A stretch of DNA of 33,256 nucleotides from Bacillota bacterium. GTDB lineage: Bacteria > Bacillota > Clostridia > Lachnospirales > Lachnospiraceae. Location of the stretch: the NCBI GenBank assembly GCA_023415595.1, contig JAEZJW010000178.1, positions 1 through 33,256 of the forward strand, read 5' to 3'. Below, in pieces: positions 23,598-32,798 of the stretch (position 1 is its first letter; each line of letters opens with the position of its first letter). The notes beneath the pieces were generated by a model. That model ran no database searches. It was not told the origin of the DNA and was given only the letters and a program-made list of their open reading frames with translations. A program made the position numbers and the translations under genes.

Positions 23598-25196
23598 TTA
23601 CTGCTGTAATAGGCTCAATATCGACTGTGGCCTCTGGTTTGCCTGGGCCAGCATGGAGGTACCTGCCTGGGACAGAACATTCTTCTGGGTGTACTCCGCC
23701 ATCTCCTGAGCCATATCCACATCCTTAATACGGGACAGGGATTCTGTCATATTCTCTGAGGTTACATCCAGGTTGGAAATGGAATGCTCCAGACGGTTCT
23801 GGTATGCACCAAGCTTGGAACGGATTTCCGAGACCTGGTTGATTGCAATATCTAATAGGCCGATTGCTTCCTGCGCTCCGTCAGCGGTTCCCACATTAAT
23901 CTTATCGATTCCCAGAGTCTGTGGGTTCACCTTCGGGATACGAACGGACATAAGCTGTCCCTCGTTCGCACCAATCTGCAGATCCATCGGTCCTGCATCG
24001 AGTACGGATACAGTAACTTCCTGATCCGTACCGTCATCTAAGACAGAAGCTGCCTGTATCGCAGCCGTTGTACTTGTAATCTCGGCATCCTGGAATCTAG
24101 TACTTACAGTTCCCGGATCCACTTCAAAAATCATCTTAAAGTCATTACGATCGGATACTGTTATCTTGTTTCCGCTAATAGAAAGTGTTGCGGTATTTTC
24201 AAATAAGGAATCGTATAAGGGATCGCCATTCAGCTTCAGGTTAGCTTCCGCATCAATTCCTGTTGCCTTTGCACCGTGGATCGTAAGACCTAACAGTGTG
24301 CATAAGTCCTCATTATCACAATAAAGATCTATCTTCTCACTGGATCCAAAGTCTCTGGTTACGAATACCAGTGCATCGCTTTCTTCCAGCTGTTTGCTGG
24401 AATATCCCGCCATGTCAAGGTTAGCATTCAGTACCGGCTGTCCGCCTAAATTGCCGGGATCGGCGTACATATCCGCAGGATCTATGGCAAATACATTGAT
24501 GTCTACATTGTCACAGGCATCACGGATCTTCCGGAAGGCTTGATTTATCGTATCACCCTCTTTTATCTCAACTGCTTCCCCATTGATATTAATGGAGCCT
24601 GCTTCGTCTGCGGTGATTTTTCTTACTGCAGGATCTCCAAACGCAGACATCGCATTGCCTACAACTACAGCCTGTCTGGCATCCTTGGTGATCTCAACGG
24701 TATAATTTCCGACAGCAACGGTGTCTGATAAGGATACCAGGCTCACATTGTTGTTGCTGGAATAGGATTTCCGATCAATATTACCGTCAAGCAGTGTCAT
24801 CGTATTAAATTCTGTTGTGTCTGAGATTCTGGTAATCTCTTCGTTCAACTGGTCTATCTCGGCCTGAATTGCGACACGGTCATCCGTGGTATAGATACCG
24901 TTTGCCGACTGTACGGCCAGTTCTCTCATTCTCTGAAGCATGGACTCTACTTCGACCAATGCTCCCTCCGCGGTCTGGATTACCGAGATACCGTCGGAGG
25001 CATTTCTGGAGGCCTGCTCCAAGCCTGCGATTTGCGTCCTCATCTTCTCCGAAATTGCAAGTCCTGCGGAATCATCCGCAGCACTGTTGATGCGATAGCC
25101 GGAGGATAATCTTTCCAGACTTGCATCCAGAAGTTTATTTGTTTTTAACAGTTGGTTATTAGCCTTTAAAGCTGAGATGTTATGATTAATTCTCAT
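23598..25196 (-). CDS. Flagellin
   Basis: A 532-residue filament subunit. The conserved N-terminal D0/D1 domain (MRINHNISALKANNQLLKTN, RLSSGYRINSAADDSAGLAISEKMRTQI, ASDGISVIQTAEGALVEVESMLQRMRELAVQSANG) and C-terminal D1/D0 domain (LGAYQNRLEHSISNLDVTSENMTESLSRIKDVDMAQEMAEYTQ..., ending QRPQSILSLLQQ) enclose a variable central part of about 250 residues (roughly 150-420), which forms the exposed outer domains. ATG 25196 is preceded by GGGAAAGG; the longer frame to 25259 is leader. No sigma-D promoter with good match was found directly upstream. It lies between the FliK-like gene and fliS. Confidence 0.96.
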   Translation of the reverse strand: MRINHNISALKANNQLLKTNKLLDASLERLSSGYRINSAADDSAGLAISEKMRTQIAGLEQASRNASDGISVIQTAEGALVEVESMLQRMRELAVQSANGIYTTDDRVAIQAEIDQLNEEITRISDTTEFNTMTLLDGNIDRKSYSSNNNVSLVSLSDTVAVGNYTVEITKDARQAVVVGNAMSAFGDPAVRKITADEAGSININGEAVEIKEGDTINQAFRKIRDACDNVDINVFAIDPADMYADPGNLGGQPVLNANLDMAGYSSKQLEESDALVFVTRDFGSSEKIDLYCDNEDLCTLLGLTIHGAKATGIDAEANLKLNGDPLYDSLFENTATLSISGNKITVSDRNDFKMIFEVDPGTVSTRFQDAEITSTTAAIQAASVLDDGTDQEVTVSVLDAGPMDLQIGANEGQLMSVRIPKVNPQTLGIDKINVGTADGAQEAIGLLDIAINQVSEIRSKLGAYQNRLEHSISNLDVTSENMTESLSRIKDVDMAQEMAEYTQKNVLSQAGTSMLAQANQRPQSILSLLQQ

Positions 25197-25232
25197 ACCT
25201 TTCCCTTTATCCTTTCTGCTTTGACTGCCATA

Positions 25233-25287
25233 CCCATCCGTGTCTTCATGGTTCGTCAAATATATCTCTTAACCGGCAACCTCCGTG
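25233..25287 (-). promoter_or_regulatory. Two CsrA-like ACACGGA sites in the flagellin leader
   Basis: On the minus strand ACACGGATGGG (25233-25243) and ACACGGAGG (25279-25287) repeat the same core, about 44 nt apart and 40-90 nt before the flagellin ATG. The outer one sits in the 9-nt loop of a perfect hairpin, CCGGCA/TGCCGG (25271-25291). An AAGGA also overlaps the ribosome binding region. This resembles the two-site CsrA arrangement of Bacillus hag; CsrA itself is not in the window. Confidence 0.4.
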
Positions 25288-25307
25288 TGCCGGATGAATC
25301 CGTCTTC

Positions 25308-25335
25308 CTGCGGTTTAGCTTTTTTTATCACAACC
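25308..25335 (-). other. Hairpin in the DUF6240-flagellin gap
   Basis: GCGGTT (25308-25313) pairs with AACCGC (25330-25335) around an A/T-rich loop. It lies about 20 nt past the DUF6240 stop, but the run of T is in the loop on the plus strand, so it is not a standard terminator in the gene direction; it may be an RNA processing or stability element. Confidence 0.35.
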
Positions 25336-25355
25336 GCTTATGTATGCCCGCTGTA

Positions 25356-28300
25356 TCAGGATACTGCTGTAAGCTGATTTCCTGAAGCATCTGCCGCACT
25401 GACCGCCAGAACCATGCTTCGTGCAATCCGGTATAACAGCCTCTCGTTCTCCGAGCTTCTGGTGCTATCTGCTGCTACAGCCTCCTGATTCTGATATGTA
25501 TAGCTGTCCTTCGCAAAACTGTCGTAGCATACCTCCAGCTGTTTTACGGTTATATCCTCCTCTGTAAGCATCTCCCGCATTCCCTGCAGGTTGCCCATCA
25601 GCAGTTCTGCTCCCCTCCGGCTGTCGCTGGCGATATAACCGTTCAGCATCCTGTCCTTCAGGGAAATATCGGCCTTCACTCTTCCGAGGGCTTGTGTGAC
25701 AAGACTTACAGTCACCTTACCGGTACTGCCGGTGCCGCAGACGATGGTCAGGTTCATATTTGTTATACCCTTCCCAGTCTCAATCGGTATCTGATAGAAT
25801 TCCTTCTTCGCCAGAGTTTTCATCAGGGCCATCTGAGCTCCCATGTTTTTCAGTTCTGTAAGACGCAGGGCATCAATCCTGTCCGATCCTCTTTCCTGCT
25901 CCAGAACTTCCTTTATCTCCTGTTCCATTTGATTATATGTCGTCCCCGCGGAGTCCCTGTCGATTAATGTATCGGCCAATTCCTCCTTTTCCTGAAGTCT
26001 ATTTTTAGAATTTTCCTTGTTATTTTCCTCCCTTAACTGGAAGTATTTCTTAAAGAAGGTACTGCTGTTATTTAAGATCTGTCCAGCCATCATGATATTT
26101 GCGGTTGTGCAGGGTACCTTAAAATCCTCCAGGAAACGGACCGCCTGATCCCCATTCTGGTAAACTTGCTTCAGCTCCTGAAGCTTCTCCGTATAGATTG
26201 CTTCTTCCTCGGGCTGAGCGGACACCAGGTCAAATAATTTCTCCGCCGATACGTCCTTTATCATCTCCCAGATACCCATGCCGGAGGATAACATCGGGGC
26301 CAATTCCTTTGATCCCAGCTGCGTAGGCAGCGCTGACTCATATAGCTTCTGCTGCATTTCAAGCAGACCTTCCGGAGTTGCCGAAGAAAGCAGCTGCTTT
26401 AATGTATGATTCATGAATTCTGCCTTTGCTTCCCCTGACGGTACTTCCTGTTTGCCGGGGGCATTTCCGGTACCATCTTCCCCAAACACTCCGTTTAATT
26501 GATCTGTTATGGTAGCTTCCCTGTCCGTTACCGACTGAAGCATACCGAAGCTGTCATCCACTGCCGTATCAATTGCTCCCTTTTGGAGACTTCTTACTGC
26601 TGTAAGAAGATTGCTCAGGGTGACTTCCCTGTCTGCTTTAATGACTGCTCCCAGTGCAGCACCGTCAGTTTTATCAATCCTATGCAATAACCGGTAGATT
26701 CCGATGTACGCCTGCCGTTCTTCCTTCTGGATCCGGTCATCCTTCTCAAGTCTTCTTAAGTAGGTGCTGAATCTCTCCTCCGAGGTAATCCCCTGTTCTT
26801 CCTTGATCTGATCGATCTTTTGGTTCAGTTCGCTGATCGGGATTCCCATCGGGTTAATTCCATCCTTGATCAGCCTCACTGCTACGGCAGGATGAAGCTT
26901 CTGCATCAGGGTATTGACCTCAAGGTCGTAAGCTTTCACCTTTTCCAGATTCTCCTTTGTGATCTCCATACGGTTATAACCAAGAATTTTAATAGCCCTC
27001 TGATTATAAACCGTATTCTCAAGGCCCATGTCCGAAAGCAGCGAACCGGAGTTTTTAAATGCCTTCTGTATGGAGTCGCCGTACTCCCTGTTCGGTTCCG
27101 TCATCAGATTCTCATAAGCTTCCTTCGCTTTCGTAAGCTGTTCGGTAAGCTTACTTCCTTCCGTTACAAGCTCCGGTATTGTCATAAGCTTACGGGCGGT
27201 AAGGCAGGTTCCAAGCACATAGCTGGGAACCGTCTTCAGCTGTTCCATCCCCCTGGTTGTTTCCCGCAACAGATTGATCTGTCCGGCATCCGCCTCCAGA
27301 TCAGCCTCGGCAAACAAACGGCGATAATAACTATCTTCTAATTGCTTCAGTTCCTCGACAACTCTCTCAAGGCTTTGCGTCTCTATGTGAAAACCTTTAC
27401 GCTCCAACGCTCCTGCCGCCTCAGTTGTCATCTTAAGGCGGATTTCCTCCAGAAGCCTCCTAGCCCTTACAGCCTCCAGCTGCTGCTTCTCGGTTAATTC
27501 CTTACTTTGAACTTCCTTCAGATATTCTTCGCGATATTTCTCATCTGTCAGAAGCTTGATGTTAATCTCTTTCTCAGTTCTGACAGCATCCCTGATTTCC
27601 TTCTCACCTACGGCAGTAAGCTTCTCAGTTAGCTTCTGTGTTCTATCCTTAAGCCCCGGTATCACGATAGCATCCTTCGGTGCAATCCCTTCTCCCATCT
27701 CCTTAAGGATCTGATCCAGCACTTCGGACTGGTCTGTGAATTCCTCCCGGCCGGATAACCTGTCATAATAGATGAAATTCTCCTTCGTCAGAGGTAGCCC
27801 GTTCTCCACCAGCCATCTGGCACGATTCAGGTTCTCTATGTTTACCTCATAACCTGCCTCCCGGATAACCTCTTCCACCTGCGGCTTAAGCTTCGTCCAG
27901 GTCTCCTCAGATAACTGGCTTTCCTTACCGGAGGTTTCTTTAATGTATTTTGCTTTATACAGATTTTCCAGGCTCGGTGGTAACTCCATCCGTATTAGGT
28001 GCTTCATGGCTGCCTCATCCAAATCACCAATGGAGGAGCTGATATCAAGCGCGGCCATCACTTTACGGACTGTATCTGCTTCTGCCGGAAGATTTGCATC
28101 CTTCAGCTTCTGCTCTATCTCCTTGGCGGTAAAGGAGTTTTTATTCTCTCTGCCTCTCGGTTGGTGATATCCTGCCGCGCCTTCTTCATTGGAAGAGTGC
28201 AATCTGGTGATTGCCGCCTCCAAGCCGGACACAGTAAAGTCTTCGACGGAGAAGCCCTCTTCTTCCAGAACCTTAACATCCTTCTCCGTCATTCTGGATA

Positions 28301-28739
28301 GAAGATTATCTATTTTCTTCATAGTAGTCCTGTGCTCTTCTTCCCGTTCTGTCTGCTTTCCTTCCTGCTCTTTTCTGGACAGGAAGACATCCCGGTCAGC
28401 ATTCAGCCTGACGATTGCCTCTGCTGCTTTTCCGTTTTCAATGGACTTACGGTCGGCAGCGGAAAGCTCGATCTGGCTGTCAGTGACGCTTAATACCTCA
28501 AACAGGATGGTGTCACCTACGGATACCCCCTGAAACATTCCTGCCGGTGCCGTTATCTCATAGCCCCGGAGACTTATCGTAATTCCATTAGAGACAGAGG
28601 AAACCAGGCCACGGACCTTCTGCCCCTTTACAAAGCCGGACGATCCCTGGTTCTCGTTTTTTGCATAAATGTTCTCCCTTCCGGAGGAACTTTTCTTTAT
28701 CTGATGAAACAGCTTATTCTGATTAACTCTAGGATCCAT
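25356..28739 (-). CDS. DUF6240-type protein with FliK-like C-terminal domain
   Basis: A 1127-residue, mostly helical, charged protein with no signal peptide. The N-terminal part (about 30-95) has a beta-rich segment (VKGQKVRGLVSSVSNGITISLRGYEITAPAGMFQGVSVGDTILFEVLSV). A long helical middle follows (about 100-960). Near the C-terminus (about 1000-1072) GTGSTGKVTVSLVTQALGRVKADISLKDRMLNGYIASDSRRGAELLMGNLQGMREML... matches the pattern of the FliK hook-length Flg_hook domain. I recall the family as DUF6240; function is not established. A sigma-D type promoter lies about 90 nt upstream and flagellin follows, both pointing to a flagellar role, perhaps hook-length control. GGTGA precedes the ATG. Confidence 0.7.
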   Translation of the reverse strand: MDPRVNQNKLFHQIKKSSSGRENIYAKNENQGSSGFVKGQKVRGLVSSVSNGITISLRGYEITAPAGMFQGVSVGDTILFEVLSVTDSQIELSAADRKSIENGKAAEAIVRLNADRDVFLSRKEQEGKQTEREEEHRTTMKKIDNLLSRMTEKDVKVLEEEGFSVEDFTVSGLEAAITRLHSSNEEGAAGYHQPRGRENKNSFTAKEIEQKLKDANLPAEADTVRKVMAALDISSSIGDLDEAAMKHLIRMELPPSLENLYKAKYIKETSGKESQLSEETWTKLKPQVEEVIREAGYEVNIENLNRARWLVENGLPLTKENFIYYDRLSGREEFTDQSEVLDQILKEMGEGIAPKDAIVIPGLKDRTQKLTEKLTAVGEKEIRDAVRTEKEINIKLLTDEKYREEYLKEVQSKELTEKQQLEAVRARRLLEEIRLKMTTEAAGALERKGFHIETQSLERVVEELKQLEDSYYRRLFAEADLEADAGQINLLRETTRGMEQLKTVPSYVLGTCLTARKLMTIPELVTEGSKLTEQLTKAKEAYENLMTEPNREYGDSIQKAFKNSGSLLSDMGLENTVYNQRAIKILGYNRMEITKENLEKVKAYDLEVNTLMQKLHPAVAVRLIKDGINPMGIPISELNQKIDQIKEEQGITSEERFSTYLRRLEKDDRIQKEERQAYIGIYRLLHRIDKTDGAALGAVIKADREVTLSNLLTAVRSLQKGAIDTAVDDSFGMLQSVTDREATITDQLNGVFGEDGTGNAPGKQEVPSGEAKAEFMNHTLKQLLSSATPEGLLEMQQKLYESALPTQLGSKELAPMLSSGMGIWEMIKDVSAEKLFDLVSAQPEEEAIYTEKLQELKQVYQNGDQAVRFLEDFKVPCTTANIMMAGQILNNSSTFFKKYFQLREENNKENSKNRLQEKEELADTLIDRDSAGTTYNQMEQEIKEVLEQERGSDRIDALRLTELKNMGAQMALMKTLAKKEFYQIPIETGKGITNMNLTIVCGTGSTGKVTVSLVTQALGRVKADISLKDRMLNGYIASDSRRGAELLMGNLQGMREMLTEEDITVKQLEVCYDSFAKDSYTYQNQEAVAADSTRSSENERLLYRIARSMVLAVSAADASGNQLTAVS

Positions 28740-28837
28740 TCTTTCACCAAGCTTTCTGCGCCATTTCTATTTTAAAATTACCCAAATATTTCGCGATAGA
28801 TCTGATATAATAATTCTAACTATTCCTTACTGGTAAT

Positions 28838-28864
28838 ATTTCGGCCGAATCGGCAGAAAACTTA
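28838..28864 (-). promoter_or_regulatory. Sigma-D/sigma-28 type promoter for the DUF6240 gene
   Basis: On the minus strand TAAG (28861-28864; consensus TAAA) and GCCGAAAT (28838-28845; consensus GCCGATAT) are separated by 15 bp. The extended -35 reads TTAAGTTT, close to TAAAGTTT. The inferred start gives a leader of about 90 nt. The rest of the gap 28740-29074 shows no supported gene, only AT-rich sequence. Confidence 0.65.
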
Positions 28865-29074
28865 AGCCGTTTTCAGCGAGAGTGCCTGGTATATCCTGCC
28901 TTGATACCTCTGGCTGGTATAACCCTAAGGAATCTATCAGCTGAAAAATACAGGCAATATTGCTTCTTACCACATCGCTTTTTGAATATACATAAAATAA
29001 CAAAAACAATATTGCCGGTCCAAAATACAACAATTTGCCATACAAAAGACGTCAAATAATTCTAGGAGGTCTCT

Positions 29075-30844
29075 ATGTATAAAAACAAACTCAGGCATTT
29101 ATTAATCCTACTCCTTTTCATAAGTGCTATCACCCTGGGAATCAGTTGTGATAAGAAAGAAAGTCCTCAGGAGGTTCAAACAAGCTTCGATGGTTTTATA
29201 AATGATATCTTTATTCACGAGGTTCAGGCGGATACCCTTACCCTGAACTACTCCCTGGCTGTTCCCGAAGAATACGGAATTGAAAAACCCAACATTACCC
29301 TAGGTGAGTTTACAGTAGAAGAGATGAAGGAGCAGATTTCTCTTACGGAGAACTATCTGAAACGGCTTAACGGCTATAATTATAATCAGCTGACTAAAGA
29401 TCAGCAGCTTACTTATGATATCCTTAAGAATTATCTGGAGATGTCTCTGACTAACGGAGATTACCTTTATTATACGGAATGTCTTGGACCCACCACCGGT
29501 ATCCAGGCTCAGCTTCCCATCCTGCTTGCGGAATATAATTTTTATACCCGAGAGGATATTGATGACTATATTTCCCTCCTCCCCTGTGTATACAGATATT
29601 TTGAAGATATAGCAGTCTTTGAGCGGGAGAAATCCGAACGGGGCTTATTTATGAGGGACGAGGTGGCTGAAAGCATCATCGAACAATGCAAATCCTTTAT
29701 TGAGAATCCAAAGGAAAATTTCCTGATAGATTATTTTAATGAGAAGATTGAAGCATATGAGGGACTGTCAAAGGCAGATATTGCTTCCTATAAAGCAAAC
29801 AATTTGAAAGCGGTAGTGGAATATATTATCCCAGCCTATCAGCTTTTGATTGATACGTTAACGGAGCTGAAAGGGACAGGAATTAATGATGCCGGGTTAT
29901 ATTATTATCCTGAGGGACAGTCCTATTATGAATATTTAGCGAGAGCCAAAACAGGTTCCGGTAAATCTATGGAAGAGTTGGCGGATCTGCTTGATACCGC
30001 TATTGGGGATGAAGTTCTTGAAATCACCAAGATATCCTTGGCTCATCCGGACATTCTTGAACGATACCTGGAATTTACCTCCTTCCCCCTTACGGAACCG
30101 GAGGCCATTCTTGATGATCTGAAAAAGGATATTACCGAGGATTTCCCTGAGCCAGTTGAAGTCAATTGTGAAATTAAATATGTGGATGAATCCCTTTCGG
30201 AATATCTGAGCCCTGCCATGTATCTGGTACCGGCAATAGACGAATACACGGACAATAATATCTACATTAATGGAGAGGACGAAGAGACCTTATCCAGGAT
30301 CTATACCACGGTCGCCCATGAAGGCTATCCCGGACACTTGTACCAGTGTGTCTATTTCCGTGATAAGAATCCTGCTCCGGTACGGAGCATCATGAATTTC
30401 CTGGGCTATGATGAAGGGTGGGCAACCTATGTGGAGCACTATTCCTATCATCTGGCCGGTATTGATGAAACAATGGCCGACTTCCTTGAGTCCAACAGTG
30501 CTGTCATGCTGTTCCTATATGCAAGAGCTGATATCGGAATCCATTATGAGGGTTGGAATGAGAAGAAGGCGATCTCCTATATTAACAGCATCGTCGGTGA
30601 CCCGGATAAAACCACCTCACAGCTGATCTATAATACCCTTCTGGAGGAGCCTGCCATCTATCTGCCCTATGCCATAGGTTTCCTGGAAATCAAAGGACTT
30701 AGGCACGCAGCAGAGGATAAGCTTGGTGCTGCTTTTGATGCCAAGGACTTTCATCGTTTTCTTCTGGATATAGGGCCTGCACAGTTTAGTGTCATCGAGG
30801 AATATTTCGATGAGTGGCTGCAGACGGAACTAGAAATAAATTAG
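29075..30844 (+). CDS. DUF885 family predicted metallopeptidase, lipoprotein
   Basis: A 589-residue protein. A signal peptide (HLLILLLFISAITLGIS) ends at C25, the likely lipid-anchored residue, so it should sit on the outer face of the membrane; the residues before the cysteine (GIS) are a loose lipobox. The DUF885 zinc-peptidase motif is H415-E-G-Y-P-G-H421, with a downstream E447 in DEGWATYVEH. Family members are thought to be oligopeptidases or dipeptidyl carboxypeptidase-like enzymes; the substrate here is unknown. AGGAGG precedes the ATG by 6 nt. The gene stands alone between the flagellar block (divergent) and the PEP carboxykinase gene, which has its own promoter. Confidence 0.88.
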   Translation: MYKNKLRHLLILLLFISAITLGISCDKKESPQEVQTSFDGFINDIFIHEVQADTLTLNYSLAVPEEYGIEKPNITLGEFTVEEMKEQISLTENYLKRLNGYNYNQLTKDQQLTYDILKNYLEMSLTNGDYLYYTECLGPTTGIQAQLPILLAEYNFYTREDIDDYISLLPCVYRYFEDIAVFEREKSERGLFMRDEVAESIIEQCKSFIENPKENFLIDYFNEKIEAYEGLSKADIASYKANNLKAVVEYIIPAYQLLIDTLTELKGTGINDAGLYYYPEGQSYYEYLARAKTGSGKSMEELADLLDTAIGDEVLEITKISLAHPDILERYLEFTSFPLTEPEAILDDLKKDITEDFPEPVEVNCEIKYVDESLSEYLSPAMYLVPAIDEYTDNNIYINGEDEETLSRIYTTVAHEGYPGHLYQCVYFRDKNPAPVRSIMNFLGYDEGWATYVEHYSYHLAGIDETMADFLESNSAVMLFLYARADIGIHYEGWNEKKAISYINSIVGDPDKTTSQLIYNTLLEEPAIYLPYAIGFLEIKGLRHAAEDKLGAAFDAKDFHRFLLDIGPAQFSVIEEYFDEWLQTELEIN

Positions 30845-30874
30845 AAAATATGGAATTTTTTATACATTTTTTTG

Positions 30875-30903
30875 TTGACATTTACAGGAAGCAGATTTAT
30901 ACT
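30875..30903 (+). promoter_or_regulatory. Consensus sigma-A promoter of the PEP carboxykinase gene
   Basis: TTGACA (30875-30880) and TATACT (30898-30903) are separated by 17 bp. Transcription should start near 30910, leaving a leader of about 90 nt. Confidence 0.75.
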
Positions 30904-30911
30904 TAATATGG

Positions 30912-30980
30912 CGGACAATTGTTTTATATATAACACTGGATCCGTTAATTTTCTGTATTAACAGAAATATTCGGACAATT
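30912..30980 (+). promoter_or_regulatory. Repeats in the PEP carboxykinase leader
   Basis: CGGACAATT occurs at 30912-30920 and again at 30972-30980. Between them TTTCTGT (30950-30956) and ACAGAAA (30961-30967) form a perfect 7-bp inverted repeat with a 4-nt centre. They may be protein-binding or RNA elements; no regulator is known. Confidence 0.35.
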
Positions 30981-31001
30981 AAGAAAGTAGGAGGAAAATT
31001 T

Positions 31002-32672
31002 ATGTCAACAAAAGCGTACTATAAGCATGACGAAATTGGCGCAAACAAACCCGGGTTTGCCAAGACACGTTCTATTATCGAGGCTGCCTTCTATGGAAAT
31101 AATGTGGTCAAGGTGAATACCCTGAAGGAAGCTTATGAGCTTGCTAAGAATTCACCGGGTACCGTAGTTACCGATATGCCGGTTTATCATGGCGAAGAGT
31201 TCGGTCTGGAACCTGATGCTAAAGTGTTATTATTCAATGACGGCTCCATTACCGGCCGTTATGCAGCAGCAAGAAGAATCGCCGGTGAACCCGGGGTTAA
31301 CTGCGAGAAGCTAGATAAGCTCGTAATGGATGCAATCTATGACACCAGGTGGAAGAATATGTACCATGTTGAGGTTTTCATCGGTCTGGACCCTGATTTC
31401 ATGGTGAAAGCTCATCTTCTTATTCCTGAAGGAGAAGAAAACTTAGTTTATAACTGGATGCTGAACTTCCAGTATATGTCCGATAATTACATAAAGATGT
31501 ATAAGAGTTCTAAGCCGATCGGCAACGAGCCCGATGTCTATATTTTCTCCGATCCCCAGTGGGTTGGAACCAATCAGACTGACATCAGCGATCCTAAGTG
31601 CTTATGCTATTTTAATACAGATACCAACTGTGCTGCAATCTTAGGCATGAGATATTTCGGAGAGCACAAGAAGGGTACCTTAACCCTTGCTTGGGCTATT
31701 GCTAATCGTAACGGCTATGCCTCCTGCCATGGTGGTCAGAAGAGATATAACCTTCCCGGCGGCAAGAAATATGTTGCTTCCGTATTTGGACTTTCCGGTT
31801 CCGGTAAATCGACGATTACACATGCAAAGCATGGCGGTAAATATGATGTAACTGTGCTCCATGATGATGCCTTCATCATTAATACCGATACCGGTTCCTC
31901 AATCGCACTTGAACCTACCTATTATGATAAGACACAGGATTATCCTACCTATTGTGATGATAATAAATTCCTTCTTACCGTTCAGAATTGTTCCGCAACC
32001 ATGGATGAGGACGGCAAGGTAATGATCGTTACCGAGGATATCCGTAATGGTAACGGCCGTGCCGTAAAATCCAAGTTATGGTCCACAAACCGTGTAGATA
32101 AGATCCCTGAGCCGGTTGATGCAATTTTCTGGATCATGAAGGATCCTACTCTTCCTCCGATTATCAAGATAAAGGATGGCGTACTTGCTTCAGTTATGGG
32201 TGCTACACTCGCAACCAAGAGAACCACGGCTGAGCGTCTTGCACCAGGCGTTGACCCGAATGCATTAGTAGTAGAGACTTATGCAAATCCGTTCCGTACC
32301 TATCCGTTGATCAATGACTATGAGAAGTTTAAGAAGCTCATAAATGAGAGAAATGTGGATTGCTATGTTATCAATACCGGCGATTTTATGGGCAAGAAGG
32401 TTAAGCCCGCCGATACCCTTGGAATTCTGGAATCCATCGTGGAGGGTAAGGCTGTGTTTAAGCCTTGGGGTCCTTTCCCCGATATCGAGATTCTTGAGTG
32501 GGAAGGCTTTGTTCCTAACTTAAATGATAAGGAATACAAGGATGCCTTCACAGCAAGAATGGTTGAGAGAATGAAGTTCGTAGAATCCAGAGCTACCGAG
32601 AAGGGCGGCTATGACAAGTTACCTGAGGAAGCTGCTGCCGCATTAAAGAAGGTAGTTGAAGAGTTAGCATAA
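31002..32672 (+). CDS. pckA: Phosphoenolpyruvate carboxykinase (ATP type)
   Basis: A 556-residue cytoplasmic enzyme that interconverts oxaloacetate and PEP with ATP/ADP; in fermenting clostridia it may run towards oxaloacetate. The kinase loop is FGLSGSGKST (about residues 262-271), followed by the metal-binding LHDDAFII; the phosphate and substrate region NDGSITGRYAAARR and the adenine-side YANPFRTYPL are also seen. The loop differs from the GLSGTGKTT of E. coli PckA by conservative changes. Length is slightly above the 530-540 residues of enteric enzymes. AGGAGG precedes the ATG. The gene is monocistronic, bounded by its own promoter and a perfect terminator. Confidence 0.93.
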   Translation: MSTKAYYKHDEIGANKPGFAKTRSIIEAAFYGNNVVKVNTLKEAYELAKNSPGTVVTDMPVYHGEEFGLEPDAKVLLFNDGSITGRYAAARRIAGEPGVNCEKLDKLVMDAIYDTRWKNMYHVEVFIGLDPDFMVKAHLLIPEGEENLVYNWMLNFQYMSDNYIKMYKSSKPIGNEPDVYIFSDPQWVGTNQTDISDPKCLCYFNTDTNCAAILGMRYFGEHKKGTLTLAWAIANRNGYASCHGGQKRYNLPGGKKYVASVFGLSGSGKSTITHAKHGGKYDVTVLHDDAFIINTDTGSSIALEPTYYDKTQDYPTYCDDNKFLLTVQNCSATMDEDGKVMIVTEDIRNGNGRAVKSKLWSTNRVDKIPEPVDAIFWIMKDPTLPPIIKIKDGVLASVMGATLATKRTTAERLAPGVDPNALVVETYANPFRTYPLINDYEKFKKLINERNVDCYVINTGDFMGKKVKPADTLGILESIVEGKAVFKPWGPFPDIEILEWEGFVPNLNDKEYKDAFTARMVERMKFVESRATEKGGYDKLPEEAAAALKKVVEELA

Positions 32673-32703
32673 TTAATTGATCAGAATATTACATATTGGT
32701 ATA

Positions 32704-32736
32704 AAAAACACCCCACCATATTGGTGGGGTGTTTTT
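32704..32736. terminator. Strong bidirectional terminator after pckA
   Basis: A perfect 15-bp stem (AAAAACACCCCACCA / TGGTGGGGTGTTTTT) with a 3-nt loop, followed by CTTTTAC on the plus strand and by T-rich sequence on the minus strand. It separates pckA from the convergent GNAT gene. Confidence 0.95.
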
Positions 32737-32798
32737 CTTTTACATTTCCGCACATATTGCTGAAGGAAACTTGTATTAAAGTTCCTTCTATCCTAGTT

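Noticed and set aside
25197..25355. c-di-GMP riboswitch or sigma-D promoter directly ahead of flagellin
   Set aside because: The riboswitch core sequence is absent and no TAAA-N15-GCCGATAA match with both boxes was found; GCCGGTTA at about 25268 has no -35 partner.
28827..29045. Minus-strand frame of 72 codons upstream of the DUF6240 gene
   Set aside because: No ribosome binding site, and it contains the sigma-D promoter of the next gene; most likely chance.
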